A stretch of DNA of 64,000 nt from Salinithrix halophila (GCF_042650125.1 NZ_JBHSAP010000018.1:62001-126000); one strand, 5' to 3'; counted from the stretch's first letter, positions 44,279-53,408 are shown. The notes: generated from the sequence alone by a model not told the origin. Numbers and translations are program-made.

Positions 44279-44740
44279 TCATCGAGTAGATTCAAGAACC
44301 GTGATATAGGCTACCATCGGCCCATTTTTCTCGGAGCCGTGGTGGTTATGACAGACGAGTTCAAACGTACCCGCCTTATCTGCGGTGAAGGTGGCAGTGG
44401 AAACCTGCCCTTTCCGAACGGTTCCCGACACACCGAATTCCGTAAGAGAATAATGGTGTTCCCGGCCATGAACACCGTGCATGACCAATTTGACACGGTC
44501 TCCCCGGTTGACCACAATCGTGCCCGGATCCCACCGATAAATCTCGATCCCTTTCCCTTTATCTTCGGATTTATATTCCGTAGTGATCAGGTGAAAGGTC
44601 TTCTCGTCGGAGGTTTCTGTGGAAACCTCCTCTAAAACGGTTTTACCGCCGAACCAGGGGATAGGGAGAAGAGCAGAAGTACCAATCAGAACGAAAGCAA
44701 AGGCGAGGCTGAGGTAGAACCATTGGCGAGATGTTGTCAT
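44279..44740 (-). CDS. Membrane-anchored cupredoxin-domain protein
   Basis: A 153-residue protein with an N-terminal membrane helix or uncleaved signal (about residues 8-27) and an outward cupredoxin domain. The copper-site signature is a histidine-rich MHGVHGREHHYS loop and a C-terminal CHNHHGSEKNGPM loop with Cys, His and Met ligands, similar to nitrous-oxide-reductase or COX2-type cupredoxins. The ATG at 44740 has AAAGGAA seven to eight bases upstream. Its role (electron transfer or copper handling) is not clear; no oxidase gene is adjacent. Confidence 0.75.
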   Translation of the reverse strand: MTTSRQWFYLSLAFAFVLIGTSALLPIPWFGGKTVLEEVSTETSDEKTFHLITTEYKSEDKGKGIEIYRWDPGTIVVNRGDRVKLVMHGVHGREHHYSLTEFGVSGTVRKGQVSTATFTADKAGTFELVCHNHHGSEKNGPMVAYITVLESTR

Positions 44741-44822
44741 CGAATCTGTTCCTTTCCATTCCATTTTTGCTTCCAGTTTCACCGGATTCCCGCCATTTTA
44801 ACCCCGTGCCCTGAAAGTGGGA

Positions 44823-44866
44823 TTGCATCCCTTTTTTGTTCATGCATATAATAGGAACAAATGTTC
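44823..44866 (+). promoter_or_regulatory. Sigma-A promoter with LexA-type box before the WYL-like gene
   Basis: TTGCAT (44823-44828), an 18-base spacer and a perfect TATAAT (44847-44852) are followed at once by GAACAAATGTTC (44855-44866), an exact GAAC-N4-GTTC palindrome covering the expected start of transcription. Confidence 0.65.
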
Positions 44867-44882
44867 TGGGACGTGATCCCTC

Positions 44883-45095
44883 ATGAGAAATCAGGTGATT
44901 GTCCGTGCAGCCCGTTGTGGTGGAATGGTCCGGATCATCTACATGGATGACCGGGGGGAAATTACCCGACGTTGCGTCCGTATCCTCTCCTTAGACGATG
45001 GGGGAGTTAGGGCCTGGTGCCGAGAACGAAAAGCCTTTCGGCGGTTTAGATGGTCTGGGGTTTTGGCTGCCGAGCCGGTGAACCTGGGAACCTAG
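44883..45095 (+). CDS. Stand-alone mini-WYL-domain protein
   Basis: A 70-residue protein that is essentially one WYL-like beta barrel. IIYMDDRGEITRRCVRIL fits the first strands, and VRAWCRERKAFRRFRWSGVLAA matches the WYL pattern of an aromatic, Cys/Arg and R-x-F motif. WYL domains bind nucleic acid or nucleotide ligands and occur in DNA-damage and defence regulators; here no HTH is attached. A LexA-type box lies on its promoter. The ATG at 44883 has only a weak ribosome binding site. Confidence 0.65.
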   Translation: MRNQVIVRAARCGGMVRIIYMDDRGEITRRCVRILSLDDGGVRAWCRERKAFRRFRWSGVLAAEPVNLGT

Positions 45096-45265
45096 GGCTG
45101 GGGTCTCGGTGATCGACCATGGATTTATCAAGGGAGCGTATTTTCGCCCGTGGGAAACCATGCTATACTAAACGGGAGTAAAGTGCCGCAAAGGGTACCC
45201 GCGGGATGGTTGCCCAAAAACGGCTGTCCCTTGCGGGCGATACGACAGAGCAGGAGGGTGTAGAA

Positions 45266-45406
45266 ATGTCTCAAACGACCAACTCCAACCACGAAGAGAA
45301 CCAAGACAATGATCTTCTCGATATGATTAAAGGCTCGGCGTTGTTTACGGGTTTATTTATGGGAATCGCGCTTGTCGGTGCCGTTCTTGCCATCCTGCTT
45401 AAGTAG
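45266..45406 (+). CDS. Small single-pass membrane protein
   Basis: A 46-residue protein with a polar Asn/Glu-rich N-terminus and one C-terminal hydrophobic helix (GLFMGIALVGAVLAILL). AGGAGGGTG stands seven to eight bases before the ATG, and a strong terminator follows the stop, so it is very likely expressed. Function unknown. Confidence 0.7.
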   Translation: MSQTTNSNHEENQDNDLLDMIKGSALFTGLFMGIALVGAVLAILLK

Positions 45407-45422
45407 CGGGAAAGGTGAGGAA

Positions 45423-45453
45423 AGAGGGCTGGAGTTACAGCCCTCTGTTTTTT
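45423..45453 (+). terminator. Intrinsic terminator after the 46-residue membrane protein gene
   Basis: A 9-bp perfect stem (AGAGGGCTG / CAGCCCTCT), 6-base loop, then GTTTTTT. Confidence 0.88.
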
Positions 45454-45553
45454 GTGTCTGAAGGGAAAGGGTTGCCTTAGGGAACATTTCCCGAGCGTGA
45501 TCGATGGATCCCAAGAAAGCGCATACTACCGCTTTCGGCCGAGGATCGAAAGG

Positions 45554-45582
45554 TTGGCAAACCAGCTGGACAGCGTTATACT
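45554..45582 (+). promoter_or_regulatory. Sigma-A promoter of sucCD
   Basis: TTGGCA (45554-45559) and TATACT (45577-45582) are separated by exactly 17 bases, 105 bases before sucC. Confidence 0.7.
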
Positions 45583-45687
45583 TTCAGAGAGCCGGGAAGG
45601 TATCCGGTTAAGGATTCGGCTGTTTATCCTTTCTCGAAAGAGGCAGGAAGGCGGCAGACAGCAAAACAGAGGATAGGGGGATGGGGC

Positions 45688-46848
45688 ATGAACGTACATG
45701 AGTATCAGGGAAAAGAGATCTTGAAGCAGTACGGCGCCGTGGTTCCCCGCGGCCAGGTTGCCTTTACTGCGGATGAGGCAGTGGAAGCGGCCAAAAACCT
45801 GGGGGGAGACCTGTGGGTAGTCAAGGCGCAAATCCATGCCGGCGGTCGGGGCAAGGCTGGCGGGGTGAAACTGGCCAAAAGTATCGACGAGGTAAAGGCT
45901 TATGCCAAAGAACTCCTCGGCAAAACACTGGTCACTCACCAGACCGGTCCGGAAGGGAAGGAAGTAAAACGCCTTTTGATCGAAGAGGGCTGCCCCATCG
46001 ATAAGGAATACTACGTCGGGGCGGTCATCGACCGGGCTACGAATCGGGTGACGCTGATGGCCTCTTCTGAGGGCGGTACGGAGATTGAAGAAGTGGCCGC
46101 CAAAACCCCCGAGAAAATTCACAAAGCGGTCGTCGATCCGGCTGTGGGTTTACAGCCTTTCCAGGCTCGGCAACTGGCCTATGCGATCGGCATTCCCGGT
46201 CCGCTGGTCAATAAAGCGGCGAAATTCATGCTGGGCCTTTACCAGGCCTTTGTCGATAAAGACTGCTCCCTGGCGGAGATTAACCCACTGATCACCACGA
46301 AAGATGATCGGGTCATGGCGCTCGATGCCAAGTTAAACTTCGATTCCAACGCTTTGTACCGCCATAAGGATATCCTGGAGCTCAGGGACTTGGACGAAGA
46401 AGATCCTAAGGAAATTCAGGCTTCCAAATACGACCTAAGCTATATCGCTCTGGACGGCAACATCGGATGTATGGTGAACGGTGCCGGTCTTGCTATGGCC
46501 ACTATGGATATCATCAAGCATTATGGCGGTGAACCTGCCAACTTCCTGGATGTAGGAGGCGGCGCCACCACCGAGAAGGTGACGGAAGCCTTCAAGATTA
46601 TCCTGGATGATCCCCAGGTAAAGGGTATTCTGGTCAACATCTTCGGCGGGATCATGAAGTGTGACATCATTGCCAATGGGGTCGTGGAAGCGGCTAAACA
46701 AGTCAGCCTTGACCGTCCCCTCGTGGTGCGCCTCGAAGGAACCAACGTCGAGCTCGGCAAACAGATCCTGAATGAGTCCGGCCTCAAGATCACGGCGGCG
46801 GACTCCATGGCTGATGCCGCAGAGAAAATCGTCGAACTGGTGAAGTAA
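45688..46848 (+). CDS. sucC: Succinyl-CoA synthetase, beta subunit
   Basis: The 386-residue beta subunit of the TCA-cycle ligase has an ATP-grasp N-terminal region (MNVHEYQGKEILKQYGA, KAQIHAGGRGKAGGVK) and a C-terminal CoA-ligase domain with GNIGCMVNGAGLAMATMDIIK and NIFGGIMKCD. It converts succinyl-CoA to succinate with nucleotide triphosphate formation. ATG start with AGGGGGATGG upstream. sucD follows after 31 bases. Confidence 0.97.
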   Translation: MNVHEYQGKEILKQYGAVVPRGQVAFTADEAVEAAKNLGGDLWVVKAQIHAGGRGKAGGVKLAKSIDEVKAYAKELLGKTLVTHQTGPEGKEVKRLLIEEGCPIDKEYYVGAVIDRATNRVTLMASSEGGTEIEEVAAKTPEKIHKAVVDPAVGLQPFQARQLAYAIGIPGPLVNKAAKFMLGLYQAFVDKDCSLAEINPLITTKDDRVMALDAKLNFDSNALYRHKDILELRDLDEEDPKEIQASKYDLSYIALDGNIGCMVNGAGLAMATMDIIKHYGGEPANFLDVGGGATTEKVTEAFKIILDDPQVKGILVNIFGGIMKCDIIANGVVEAAKQVSLDRPLVVRLEGTNVELGKQILNESGLKITAADSMADAAEKIVELVK

Positions 46849-46879
46849 CTCCAACTCACAGGGAAAGGCGGGTTCAACC

Positions 46880-47785
46880 TTGAGCATCTTTGTCAACAAG
46901 GATACGAAAGTAATCACCCAGGGTATCACGGGTTCCAACGGCCTGTTCCACACGAAACAGGCTATCGAGTACGGGACGAACGTCGTTGGAGGTGTGACAC
47001 CAGGTAAAGGCGGTACCGAAGTGGAAGGCGTGCCAGTCTTCAATACGGTGAAAGAAGCGGTTGAAGTCACCGGAGCGAACGCCTCTGCGGTTTACGTTCC
47101 CCCGGCTTTTGCAGCCGACGCGATCATGGAAGCGGCAGATGCGGGCCTTGATCTGGTTATCTGCATTACTGAAGGCATCCCGGTGTTGGACATGGTAAAG
47201 GTGAAACGTTACCTGGAAGACAAGAAAACCCGTCTCGTCGGACCGAACTGTCCCGGTGTCATCACCCCCGGGGAGTGTAAAATCGGAATCATGCCCGGAT
47301 ATATCCATACCCCAGGGAAAGTGGGGATCGTCTCCCGCAGCGGGACCCTCACTTATGAAGCGGTTCATCAGCTGACCACCCGCGGCATCGGCCAGTCTAC
47401 CGCTGTCGGTATTGGCGGGGACCCGGTTAACGGTACCGACTTTATCGATGTTCTGAAAGCTTTCCAAGCGGATTCGGAGACGGAAGCCGTTATTATGATC
47501 GGAGAGATCGGCGGCACGGCGGAAGAGGAAGCCGCCGAGTGGATTAAAGCGAACATGACCAAGCCGGTTGTCGGCTTTATCGGTGGTCAGACAGCACCTC
47601 CCGGAAAGCGCATGGGCCATGCCGGCGCCATCATTTCCGGCGGGAAGGGAACCGCGGCGGAAAAGATCGCTAAACTGGAAGCGTGCGGGGTTGCAGTAGC
47701 CCCCACTCCGGCGGTGATGGGCGAAACCCTCAGTCGTGTGCTGGAAGAGAAGGGACTTCTCGAAAGCTGCATCACCAAGCACTAA
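46880..47785 (+). CDS. sucD: Succinyl-CoA synthetase, alpha subunit
   Basis: The 301-residue alpha subunit has a CoA-binding Rossmann domain (TQGITGSNGLFHTKQAIEYGT) and the phosphohistidine loop GKRMGHAGAIISGG. SRSGTLTYEAV and GGDPVNGTDFIDVL are conserved. It starts at TTG 46880 with AAAGGCGGG seven bases upstream. It forms an operon with sucC and ends at a strong terminator. Confidence 0.97.
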   Translation: MSIFVNKDTKVITQGITGSNGLFHTKQAIEYGTNVVGGVTPGKGGTEVEGVPVFNTVKEAVEVTGANASAVYVPPAFAADAIMEAADAGLDLVICITEGIPVLDMVKVKRYLEDKKTRLVGPNCPGVITPGECKIGIMPGYIHTPGKVGIVSRSGTLTYEAVHQLTTRGIGQSTAVGIGGDPVNGTDFIDVLKAFQADSETEAVIMIGEIGGTAEEEAAEWIKANMTKPVVGFIGGQTAPPGKRMGHAGAIISGGKGTAAEKIAKLEACGVAVAPTPAVMGETLSRVLEEKGLLESCITKH

Positions 47786-47797
47786 AAAGATCCGAAC

Positions 47798-47837
47798 AAA
47801 AAAAGGCGGCAGGGTTATCCCCTGCCGCCTTTTTTTA
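47798..47837. terminator. Bidirectional terminator between sucD and the ABC permease gene
   Basis: A 16-bp stem (AAAAAAAGGCGGCAGG / CCTGCCGCCTTTTTTT) whose A and T runs allow termination on both strands. Confidence 0.92.
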
Positions 47838-50357
47838 ATCTTCCGTCCGGATATCGTCGATGATGTTCCCTTTTTGGATGCGTCTTAGGGGGAGGAGGGT
47901 GGATGTAAGCCCGATGAAAACGGCTCCCACAGAGGCAATCGCCATATCCCTCCAGGGGACGCTCCACTCAAAGCCGATGATATCGGTGAATTGCATGTAC
48001 AAAAGGTAGGATAACGGCAATCCGATGATCAGACCGTAAATCGCTCCGGTTACCCCGTATAAACTTCCCTCGAACCAGATCATCTTCTTGATCTGGCTCA
48101 TGGTCATCCCGATCGCTTTTAACGTAGCGAACTCTTGTTTACGCAAGACGAGGTTGGTACTGATGGTATTGATGATATTGAACGCACCGATCAGGGTAAT
48201 GACCCCGATAAATCCGTATACCATGATGCTAAATTGCATTTTTGCTTTTGTTTCCTGTTGTTTTTCCTCGAGTTTGTCAAATACTTCCACGCTCGGGTTT
48301 TTCTCCGCAAATTCTTGGAGGGCAGTTTTGGCATGCTCACGATTGGCCTTTGGCTTCACTTTGATGGTCATGCCATAGATCTGGATTCCGGGAAATTTCT
48401 CTCCATCGTGTGTCTTTTCATAATATTTTTCATCAATCTGTTTTATCATTCTCTGAAAAACCTTTTCCGTGGTAATGACCCGGATTCCTTGTTCGGGATA
48501 GGGCTTTTCTCCATAGGGAGATTTATCGAGGACGGCAGTCACTTTGGCTTTGAAGACCTGCTTCGGGATTTTTTTGTCATCCGCTGTGCGGTTGTTGATA
48601 TCGAGAGTGATTTCGTCTCCCGGCTGGAGATCCGCGGCATTCACATCCATCGGTTTATTCTCTTTTTTTGGACTGCGGTCCCGGTTTCTCACAACCACAG
48701 CGACCCCGTTTTCTTCTTCCATTTTTTCCGGATCGATGGTGCCTGCCTGAAGGTAACGCTTCGCCTCTTGAAGCCGTTGCCGATCATATCCGTCGACCAT
48801 GGAATCCAGGACGGTATAGGGTTGGTTTCCATCCTTGATCGACGTTGTCGGAAAGGCTTTGGTATATGCTGAGGTCATTTTGGCTGAAGGCAAGATCATA
48901 TCTGTGAATAAATAAGCATAAACCGGCATCGCTTTGATTCCTTTAATCGATTGAACCTCTTCCACTTGTGCAGGAGAGAGGGATTCTCCCATTTTCACGA
49001 GTTGAAAATCGACTTTCTCCTCTTCATTTCCCGGCGGTTTCACTTGAAAGGCCATGGTGACAAAACTGCTGAAGGTGACAAACAAGATGACACTGATCAT
49101 CATGGAAAAGAGGGTGATCCGATATCGCTTTTTGTTTCGTCGCAAGTTTTTTAAGGCCATGGCGGATTCAATGGGGAGCCGTTTCGTCAGCCACCCCTGG
49201 CTTTTCTTGACGGATTCTTTTTTAATGCTTCCGCGATTTTGGATAGCATCCAGCGGTGAGACCTTGGAAGCCAGCCGGGCCGGTAAAAAGGCCGAGGCAA
49301 ACACAGAGAGAACTCCGATTGCCCCACTGATGCCAATCACTTCCGGACGGATCACGATGTCCTCAGCGCTCATCAGAAAATCTGGAGGGGAGAGACTCAT
49401 CATCCATTTTAAGGCGAAGCTTCCTAACAAAATGCCTAGCGGGATGCCGATAATACAGAGCAGAAGAGCTTCCCGAAACACCAGGTTTTTGATTTGTTTC
49501 GGTGTGGCGCCGATGGAGCGCAGCACGCCAAACTGCTTGATCCGTTCGAGGACCGAGATATGAAACGCATTATAAATGACGGCGATGGTCGCAAGCATAA
49601 CCAATCCGGTCAGAATTCCGGGGATGACAAACAGCGCCGTGTTGGCATTTTGATCCGGTCCTTCACCCAACAACCGCAATAACTCTTTGTTTGTAACGAA
49701 TTTCCCTTTCGGTGCCATCTCTTTAAACGAGGAAACATTCTCTCGGATGGGGACGCCCGGTTTCAGTTTTACGTATAAATCTAACTTGCTGCTTTTCGGG
49801 AAGGAAGATAGGAAGGTGGCTGCTTGCCCTTCCCCGGTGGCTTGGGATCGCCATTGATTCTTTAAAATCCCAACCAATCGGTAGGATTGTTTTTTTCCAT
49901 GAACCTTAAAATCCAAGGTTTCCCCGAGTTTGGGTTGGGGGTTCATCCGCTTCAGAGCCCATTGCTCCACCATGATTTCATGGGGATTCCGGGGAGTTTT
50001 GCCTTTCTTTAAAGTGAAGGGCACGGCCTTCATAGCCGCTTGATTGATCTTGTTCAGTTGCAGGGAAGCCCGACCGGATAACGGGATCTGAGCCTGCTTT
50101 TTGACGATGGCTAATCGGTCCACTTTGGCGTGATTCTGTAATCGCTGGGCTAATCTGGCATCGACTTGCTCATAACGGAAATGATGGTCTCCGAAATCTT
50201 CGATAGTCTGGTTGATTTGATTGGCATACAAACTAAAAAAAAGGGTACCGATGGAACTGATCAGGACAAGGGACAGGATGACGCCCAGTAGCGTCAGGAC
50301 CGTCCGTTTGCGTTGGGTCTTTAAATACCGGAAGGTAAGGGAGCCGTAGCGCTTCAT
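47835..50357 (-). CDS. ABC transporter permease with two FtsX domains
   Basis: An 840-residue permease with an N-terminal helix (about 18-40), a large outer domain, a first FtsX module (residues about 260-390, ERIKQFGVLRSIGATPKQIKN), a fourth hydrophobic segment with a second large outer domain, and a C-terminal FtsX module (RKQEFATLKAIGMTMSQIKKM). This MacB/FtsX type exports or extracts peptides and lipids instead of importing small molecules. It overlaps the ATPase gene by four bases (ATGA) and is last in the operon. Its substrate is probably an envelope-active peptide, by analogy with Bce-type systems. Confidence 0.88.
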   Translation of the reverse strand: MKRYGSLTFRYLKTQRKRTVLTLLGVILSLVLISSIGTLFFSLYANQINQTIEDFGDHHFRYEQVDARLAQRLQNHAKVDRLAIVKKQAQIPLSGRASLQLNKINQAAMKAVPFTLKKGKTPRNPHEIMVEQWALKRMNPQPKLGETLDFKVHGKKQSYRLVGILKNQWRSQATGEGQAATFLSSFPKSSKLDLYVKLKPGVPIRENVSSFKEMAPKGKFVTNKELLRLLGEGPDQNANTALFVIPGILTGLVMLATIAVIYNAFHISVLERIKQFGVLRSIGATPKQIKNLVFREALLLCIIGIPLGILLGSFALKWMMSLSPPDFLMSAEDIVIRPEVIGISGAIGVLSVFASAFLPARLASKVSPLDAIQNRGSIKKESVKKSQGWLTKRLPIESAMALKNLRRNKKRYRITLFSMMISVILFVTFSSFVTMAFQVKPPGNEEEKVDFQLVKMGESLSPAQVEEVQSIKGIKAMPVYAYLFTDMILPSAKMTSAYTKAFPTTSIKDGNQPYTVLDSMVDGYDRQRLQEAKRYLQAGTIDPEKMEEENGVAVVVRNRDRSPKKENKPMDVNAADLQPGDEITLDINNRTADDKKIPKQVFKAKVTAVLDKSPYGEKPYPEQGIRVITTEKVFQRMIKQIDEKYYEKTHDGEKFPGIQIYGMTIKVKPKANREHAKTALQEFAEKNPSVEVFDKLEEKQQETKAKMQFSIMVYGFIGVITLIGAFNIINTISTNLVLRKQEFATLKAIGMTMSQIKKMIWFEGSLYGVTGAIYGLIIGLPLSYLLYMQFTDIIGFEWSVPWRDMAIASVGAVFIGLTSTLLPLRRIQKGNIIDDIRTED

Positions 50358-51037
50358 TTGCCGGTCACCTCATCCTGCACAATAGCCCCGTCCTGAATGG
50401 TGATCACCCGATCCGCTTGCGAGGCGATATCCAGATCGTGGGTAATCAACAAGATGGTCTGGTGGTATTTTTGTACGGAAAGCCGCAACATCTCCAACAC
50501 TTCTTGTGTGTTTTTTGAATCGAGGTTTCCCGTCGGTTCATCCGCTAAAATGAGGGACGGTTTGTAAGATAGGGCGCGGCCGATCGACACCCTTTGCTGC
50601 TGCCCGCCGGAGAGTTCGCTGGGAAGGTGCCGTTTTCGATCCAAGAGGCCCAACATCTGCATCACTTCATTGATATGGGGTTTGTCCACTTTTTGATGAT
50701 CCAACAGGAGCGGCATCGAAATGTTTTCCTCCACATTGAGGACGGGGATCAAGTTGTAAAATTGAAAGATAAAGCCTACTTTTCTGCGCCGGAAAACGGC
50801 CAGCTCTTTTTCTTTTAAATCGTAAATATCGGTTCCTTCGATCATTACTTTTCCTGAGGTAGGGCGATCCAGCCCTCCCAGAAGGTGCAGCAAGGTGCTT
50901 TTACCGGAGCCGCTGGAGCCGACGACGGCAACAAACTCTCCCTGTTGGACCGATAGATTGACATTCTTCAACGCTTCGACTTTGGTGTTTCCGGAGCCGT
51001 AGGATTTACACAGATCGATGGTACGAATGATTTCCAT
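50354..51037 (-). CDS. ABC transporter ATP-binding protein (LolD/MacB type)
   Basis: A 227-residue ATPase with Walker A GSSGSGKST, signature LSGGQQQR, Walker B LILADEPTGNLD, and the switch histidine in LLITHD. Its closest types are the partners of FtsX-domain permeases. ATG start with AGAGGAGTG upstream. It follows the histidine kinase gene after a 95-base gap that has its own promoter-like elements. Confidence 0.95.
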   Translation of the reverse strand: MEIIRTIDLCKSYGSGNTKVEALKNVNLSVQQGEFVAVVGSSGSGKSTLLHLLGGLDRPTSGKVMIEGTDIYDLKEKELAVFRRRKVGFIFQFYNLIPVLNVEENISMPLLLDHQKVDKPHINEVMQMLGLLDRKRHLPSELSGGQQQRVSIGRALSYKPSLILADEPTGNLDSKNTQEVLEMLRLSVQKYHQTILLITHDLDIASQADRVITIQDGAIVQDEVTGK

Positions 51038-51071
51038 TCAATATTCACTCCTCTTAATAGATCTCTGCTTG

Positions 51072-51125
51072 ATCATATCCTACGGTTCTTTCATTTTAGT
51101 GAAAGGGAAACTTACCTTTTCGTAA
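51072..51125 (-). promoter_or_regulatory. Candidate response-regulator-activated promoter of the ABC exporter
   Basis: On the minus strand TATGAT (51077-51072) is a good -10 but no matching -35 exists. A TTACG-N4-GGTAA inverted repeat (51125-51112) lies about 35 bases upstream, resembling the BceR-type site TNACA-N4-TGTAA. A second repeat, CTTTCA / TGAAAG (51088-51105), spans the -35 region. Confidence 0.5.
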
Positions 51126-51132
51126 GGTTGAT

Positions 51133-52371
51133 TCAGTCGGTATGTTTAAAGAAAGTGATTGTAAATTGGGTCCCTTCGCCCAATTGGCTCTTTGCGCGAA
51201 TAACACCGTGGTGTTTTTCAATGATGGTTTTGGCTAAGGATAATCCGATCCCAATCCCCTTTCCACCATGGGCTCTGTAAAAGCGTTTGAAGATATGGGG
51301 CAAATCCTTCGGGGAGATCCCTTTTCCGTGATCCTGGATTATGACGGTGACAGCGACCGGGTTTTCATCCAGGAGAATCTCGATGGTGCCCCCGACTTCG
51401 GTATGTTCCACACAGTTTTTAAGGATGTTCGAAAAAGCTTCTGACAACCATTCCATATCCAACAAAAACGCCATCTCTCTTTTTGGTTCATGGAACTGTA
51501 AGGTTTGTTGCTTCTGATTGATGGCGGGTTGCAGGCTGGCGATACTTTGTTCAATCGGCTCCCGAATCGGCCGTAGGCGTTTATTAAATTGAATCGAGCC
51601 CGCTTCCATCTTGGCAGTCTTGAGCAGGGAAAGGATTAGCCATTCCATTCGGTCTAACTGCTCTTTATTATTTTGTAAAAATTCCTTTCTCTTTTCAGGG
51701 GGGACTTCTCGATTCAACAAAATGTCATTCAAAAGAAGAAGGGATGATAAAGGGGTTTTAATTTGGTGGGAAATATCGGACAGGGTTTCCTTGAGGAAGA
51801 GTTTTTCCTGCGAAAGTTTTTCGATGGTTTCCTTCAAGCGATTGCTCATGTTGTTAAAGTGATGGACCAAACTGCCATACTCTCCTTCACCACTGTCGGG
51901 AAGATACCGGAAGTTCCCTTCCACCGCTTGTTGGGCCTGATCCGAGATTCGCTTCATGTTATGGAAGACTTTCCGAAATTCAATGAAGACCAACAATAAT
52001 AAGGCCAAGGTATTCAAAAGGAAAAAGGAAAGATAGAGGATGTTTGCCCTTTGATATAAGGTATGGATATAAGGAATGGCTTTGGGGGTTAACTTTTCGT
52101 CATAACCGTATTGCTTTGTGATGTTTTCCCCTGATTGTATTTCTGCTTCCGTCGGTGTTTTCGTAAAAAAACCGATGATTTCATTTTCCATATCAGGTTC
52201 ATGTTGCAGAATTTGTCCGATGACAGCGGTATTTTGTCGCAGCACGTCTTTTTTAAACGTCTCGAGTTGCCATTGAAAAACCACCCAACCAACAATCAAC
52301 AGGATGATTTGAAGCAGGACCCATTTGAAGATTAACCCTTTAATTTCCGGATTGCGAAAAAACTTTTCCAC
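51133..52371 (-). CDS. Sensor histidine kinase
   Basis: A 412-residue kinase: first membrane helix (about 12-32), an extracytoplasmic loop of about 60 residues, second helix (about 92-112), HAMP-like linker, HisKA with the phosphorylated His in SDISHQIKTPLSSLL, and an HATPase domain with N box ILKNCVEHT, G1 IQDHGKGISP and G2 GGKGIGIGLSL. GTG start with AGGAG about ten bases upstream. The extracytoplasmic loop is longer than in BceS-type intramembrane kinases, so it may sense the ligand itself. Confidence 0.9.
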   Translation of the reverse strand: MEKFFRNPEIKGLIFKWVLLQIILLIVGWVVFQWQLETFKKDVLRQNTAVIGQILQHEPDMENEIIGFFTKTPTEAEIQSGENITKQYGYDEKLTPKAIPYIHTLYQRANILYLSFFLLNTLALLLLVFIEFRKVFHNMKRISDQAQQAVEGNFRYLPDSGEGEYGSLVHHFNNMSNRLKETIEKLSQEKLFLKETLSDISHQIKTPLSSLLLLNDILLNREVPPEKRKEFLQNNKEQLDRMEWLILSLLKTAKMEAGSIQFNKRLRPIREPIEQSIASLQPAINQKQQTLQFHEPKREMAFLLDMEWLSEAFSNILKNCVEHTEVGGTIEILLDENPVAVTVIIQDHGKGISPKDLPHIFKRFYRAHGGKGIGIGLSLAKTIIEKHHGVIRAKSQLGEGTQFTITFFKHTD

Positions 52372-52452
52372 CTTGTCCCATCTCCTATAAAGAAGATTGT
52401 TCGTTCATATACAAGCGTGACGTGGTTTCGATGTTCAGCGAGTCGTATCGGT

Positions 52453-53133
52453 TTAGATGGTACCAAATTTGTAACCCACGCCTCGGATCGTCAGGATATA
52501 CACCGGGTTTGTCGGATCATCTTCGATTTTCCCTCTAAGTCTGCGGATATGGACGGACAAGGTATTGTTATCGATAAATTCTCCGGAGGAATCCCAAATT
52601 TTATCCAATATTTGATGGCGTGTCAGGACTTGTTGACGATTTTTTGCTAAAGTGACCAGCAGTTTGTATTCAATAGGAGTTAGGAAGACATCCTTTCCGT
52701 TCTTAAGCACTTTGTGGTTGGCAAAATCAATCACGAGATCTCGAAAGTGCATTTTTTTATTCTGATTAACCATCCGGTTCCTTCGAATAGTTGCCTTGAT
52801 TCTGGAGACCAATTCTTTTACGCGAAAGGGTTTGGTGATGTAATCATCGGCTCCGAGATCTAAACCCCGAACAATATTGACTTCATCATCGTTGGCTGTC
52901 AGAAAGATGATCGGCGTTTCATCAGTTTCTCTTATTTTTTTACATAAATCATAGCCATTACCATCGGGTAACGAAATGTCAAGCAAAATTAAATCGAAGG
53001 ATTTTTCTTGATGGAGTTGGTACCCTTCTTCCACTGAGTGAGCCACTTCGACTTTCATATCCTCATCTTCCAAGGTGTATTGGATGCCGAGTGCCAAAGT
53101 CTGATCATCTTCAACGAGTAAGATTTTTTCCAT
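52453..53133 (-). CDS. OmpR/PhoB-family response regulator
   Basis: A 226-residue regulator: receiver domain with acidic pocket LVEDD, phosphoacceptor Asp in LILLDISLP, and Lys in YITKPF; winged-helix DNA-binding domain ending NTLSVHIRRLRGKIED and TIRGVGYKF. I use the ATG at 53133, preceded by AAAGGTGGG; the upstream in-frame extension lacks the conserved start. It forms an operon with the kinase and probably controls the ABC genes next to it. Confidence 0.93.
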   Translation of the reverse strand: MEKILLVEDDQTLALGIQYTLEDEDMKVEVAHSVEEGYQLHQEKSFDLILLDISLPDGNGYDLCKKIRETDETPIIFLTANDDEVNIVRGLDLGADDYITKPFRVKELVSRIKATIRRNRMVNQNKKMHFRDLVIDFANHKVLKNGKDVFLTPIEYKLLVTLAKNRQQVLTRHQILDKIWDSSGEFIDNNTLSVHIRRLRGKIEDDPTNPVYILTIRGVGYKFGTI

Positions 53134-53408
53134 CACACACCCACCTTTCATATGACTCGTTGTTGTTAGTGTATCGCCGGAGTCCTTTATAGGGAAGTAT
53201 TGCTTACTTGTTTTACGCGGATACCCGGGTATAAGAAGAGACGAGTTCGAGGTCTTCAATCCCTGCAAATTTGTTTTGGTACTTTGTGGAATGCAGGGGC
53301 CCTGTCGGAGGGGTGCAGAATTTGCCAATTTTTATCAGATGATGTAGACAGGGGGTGTTGAACCGCTTACAATCAACATGGGCACAGGTTGAAAAGGGAG
53401 GGATGGCG

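Noticed and set aside
43996..44295. 99-residue minus-strand frame in the putative IS relic
   Set aside because: Composition is random-looking, it overlaps the end of the cupredoxin gene and has no ribosome binding site.
46874..47782. 302-residue minus-strand frame opposite sucD
   Set aside because: It is a mirror of the highly conserved sucD gene, lacks a ribosome binding site and resembles no family.
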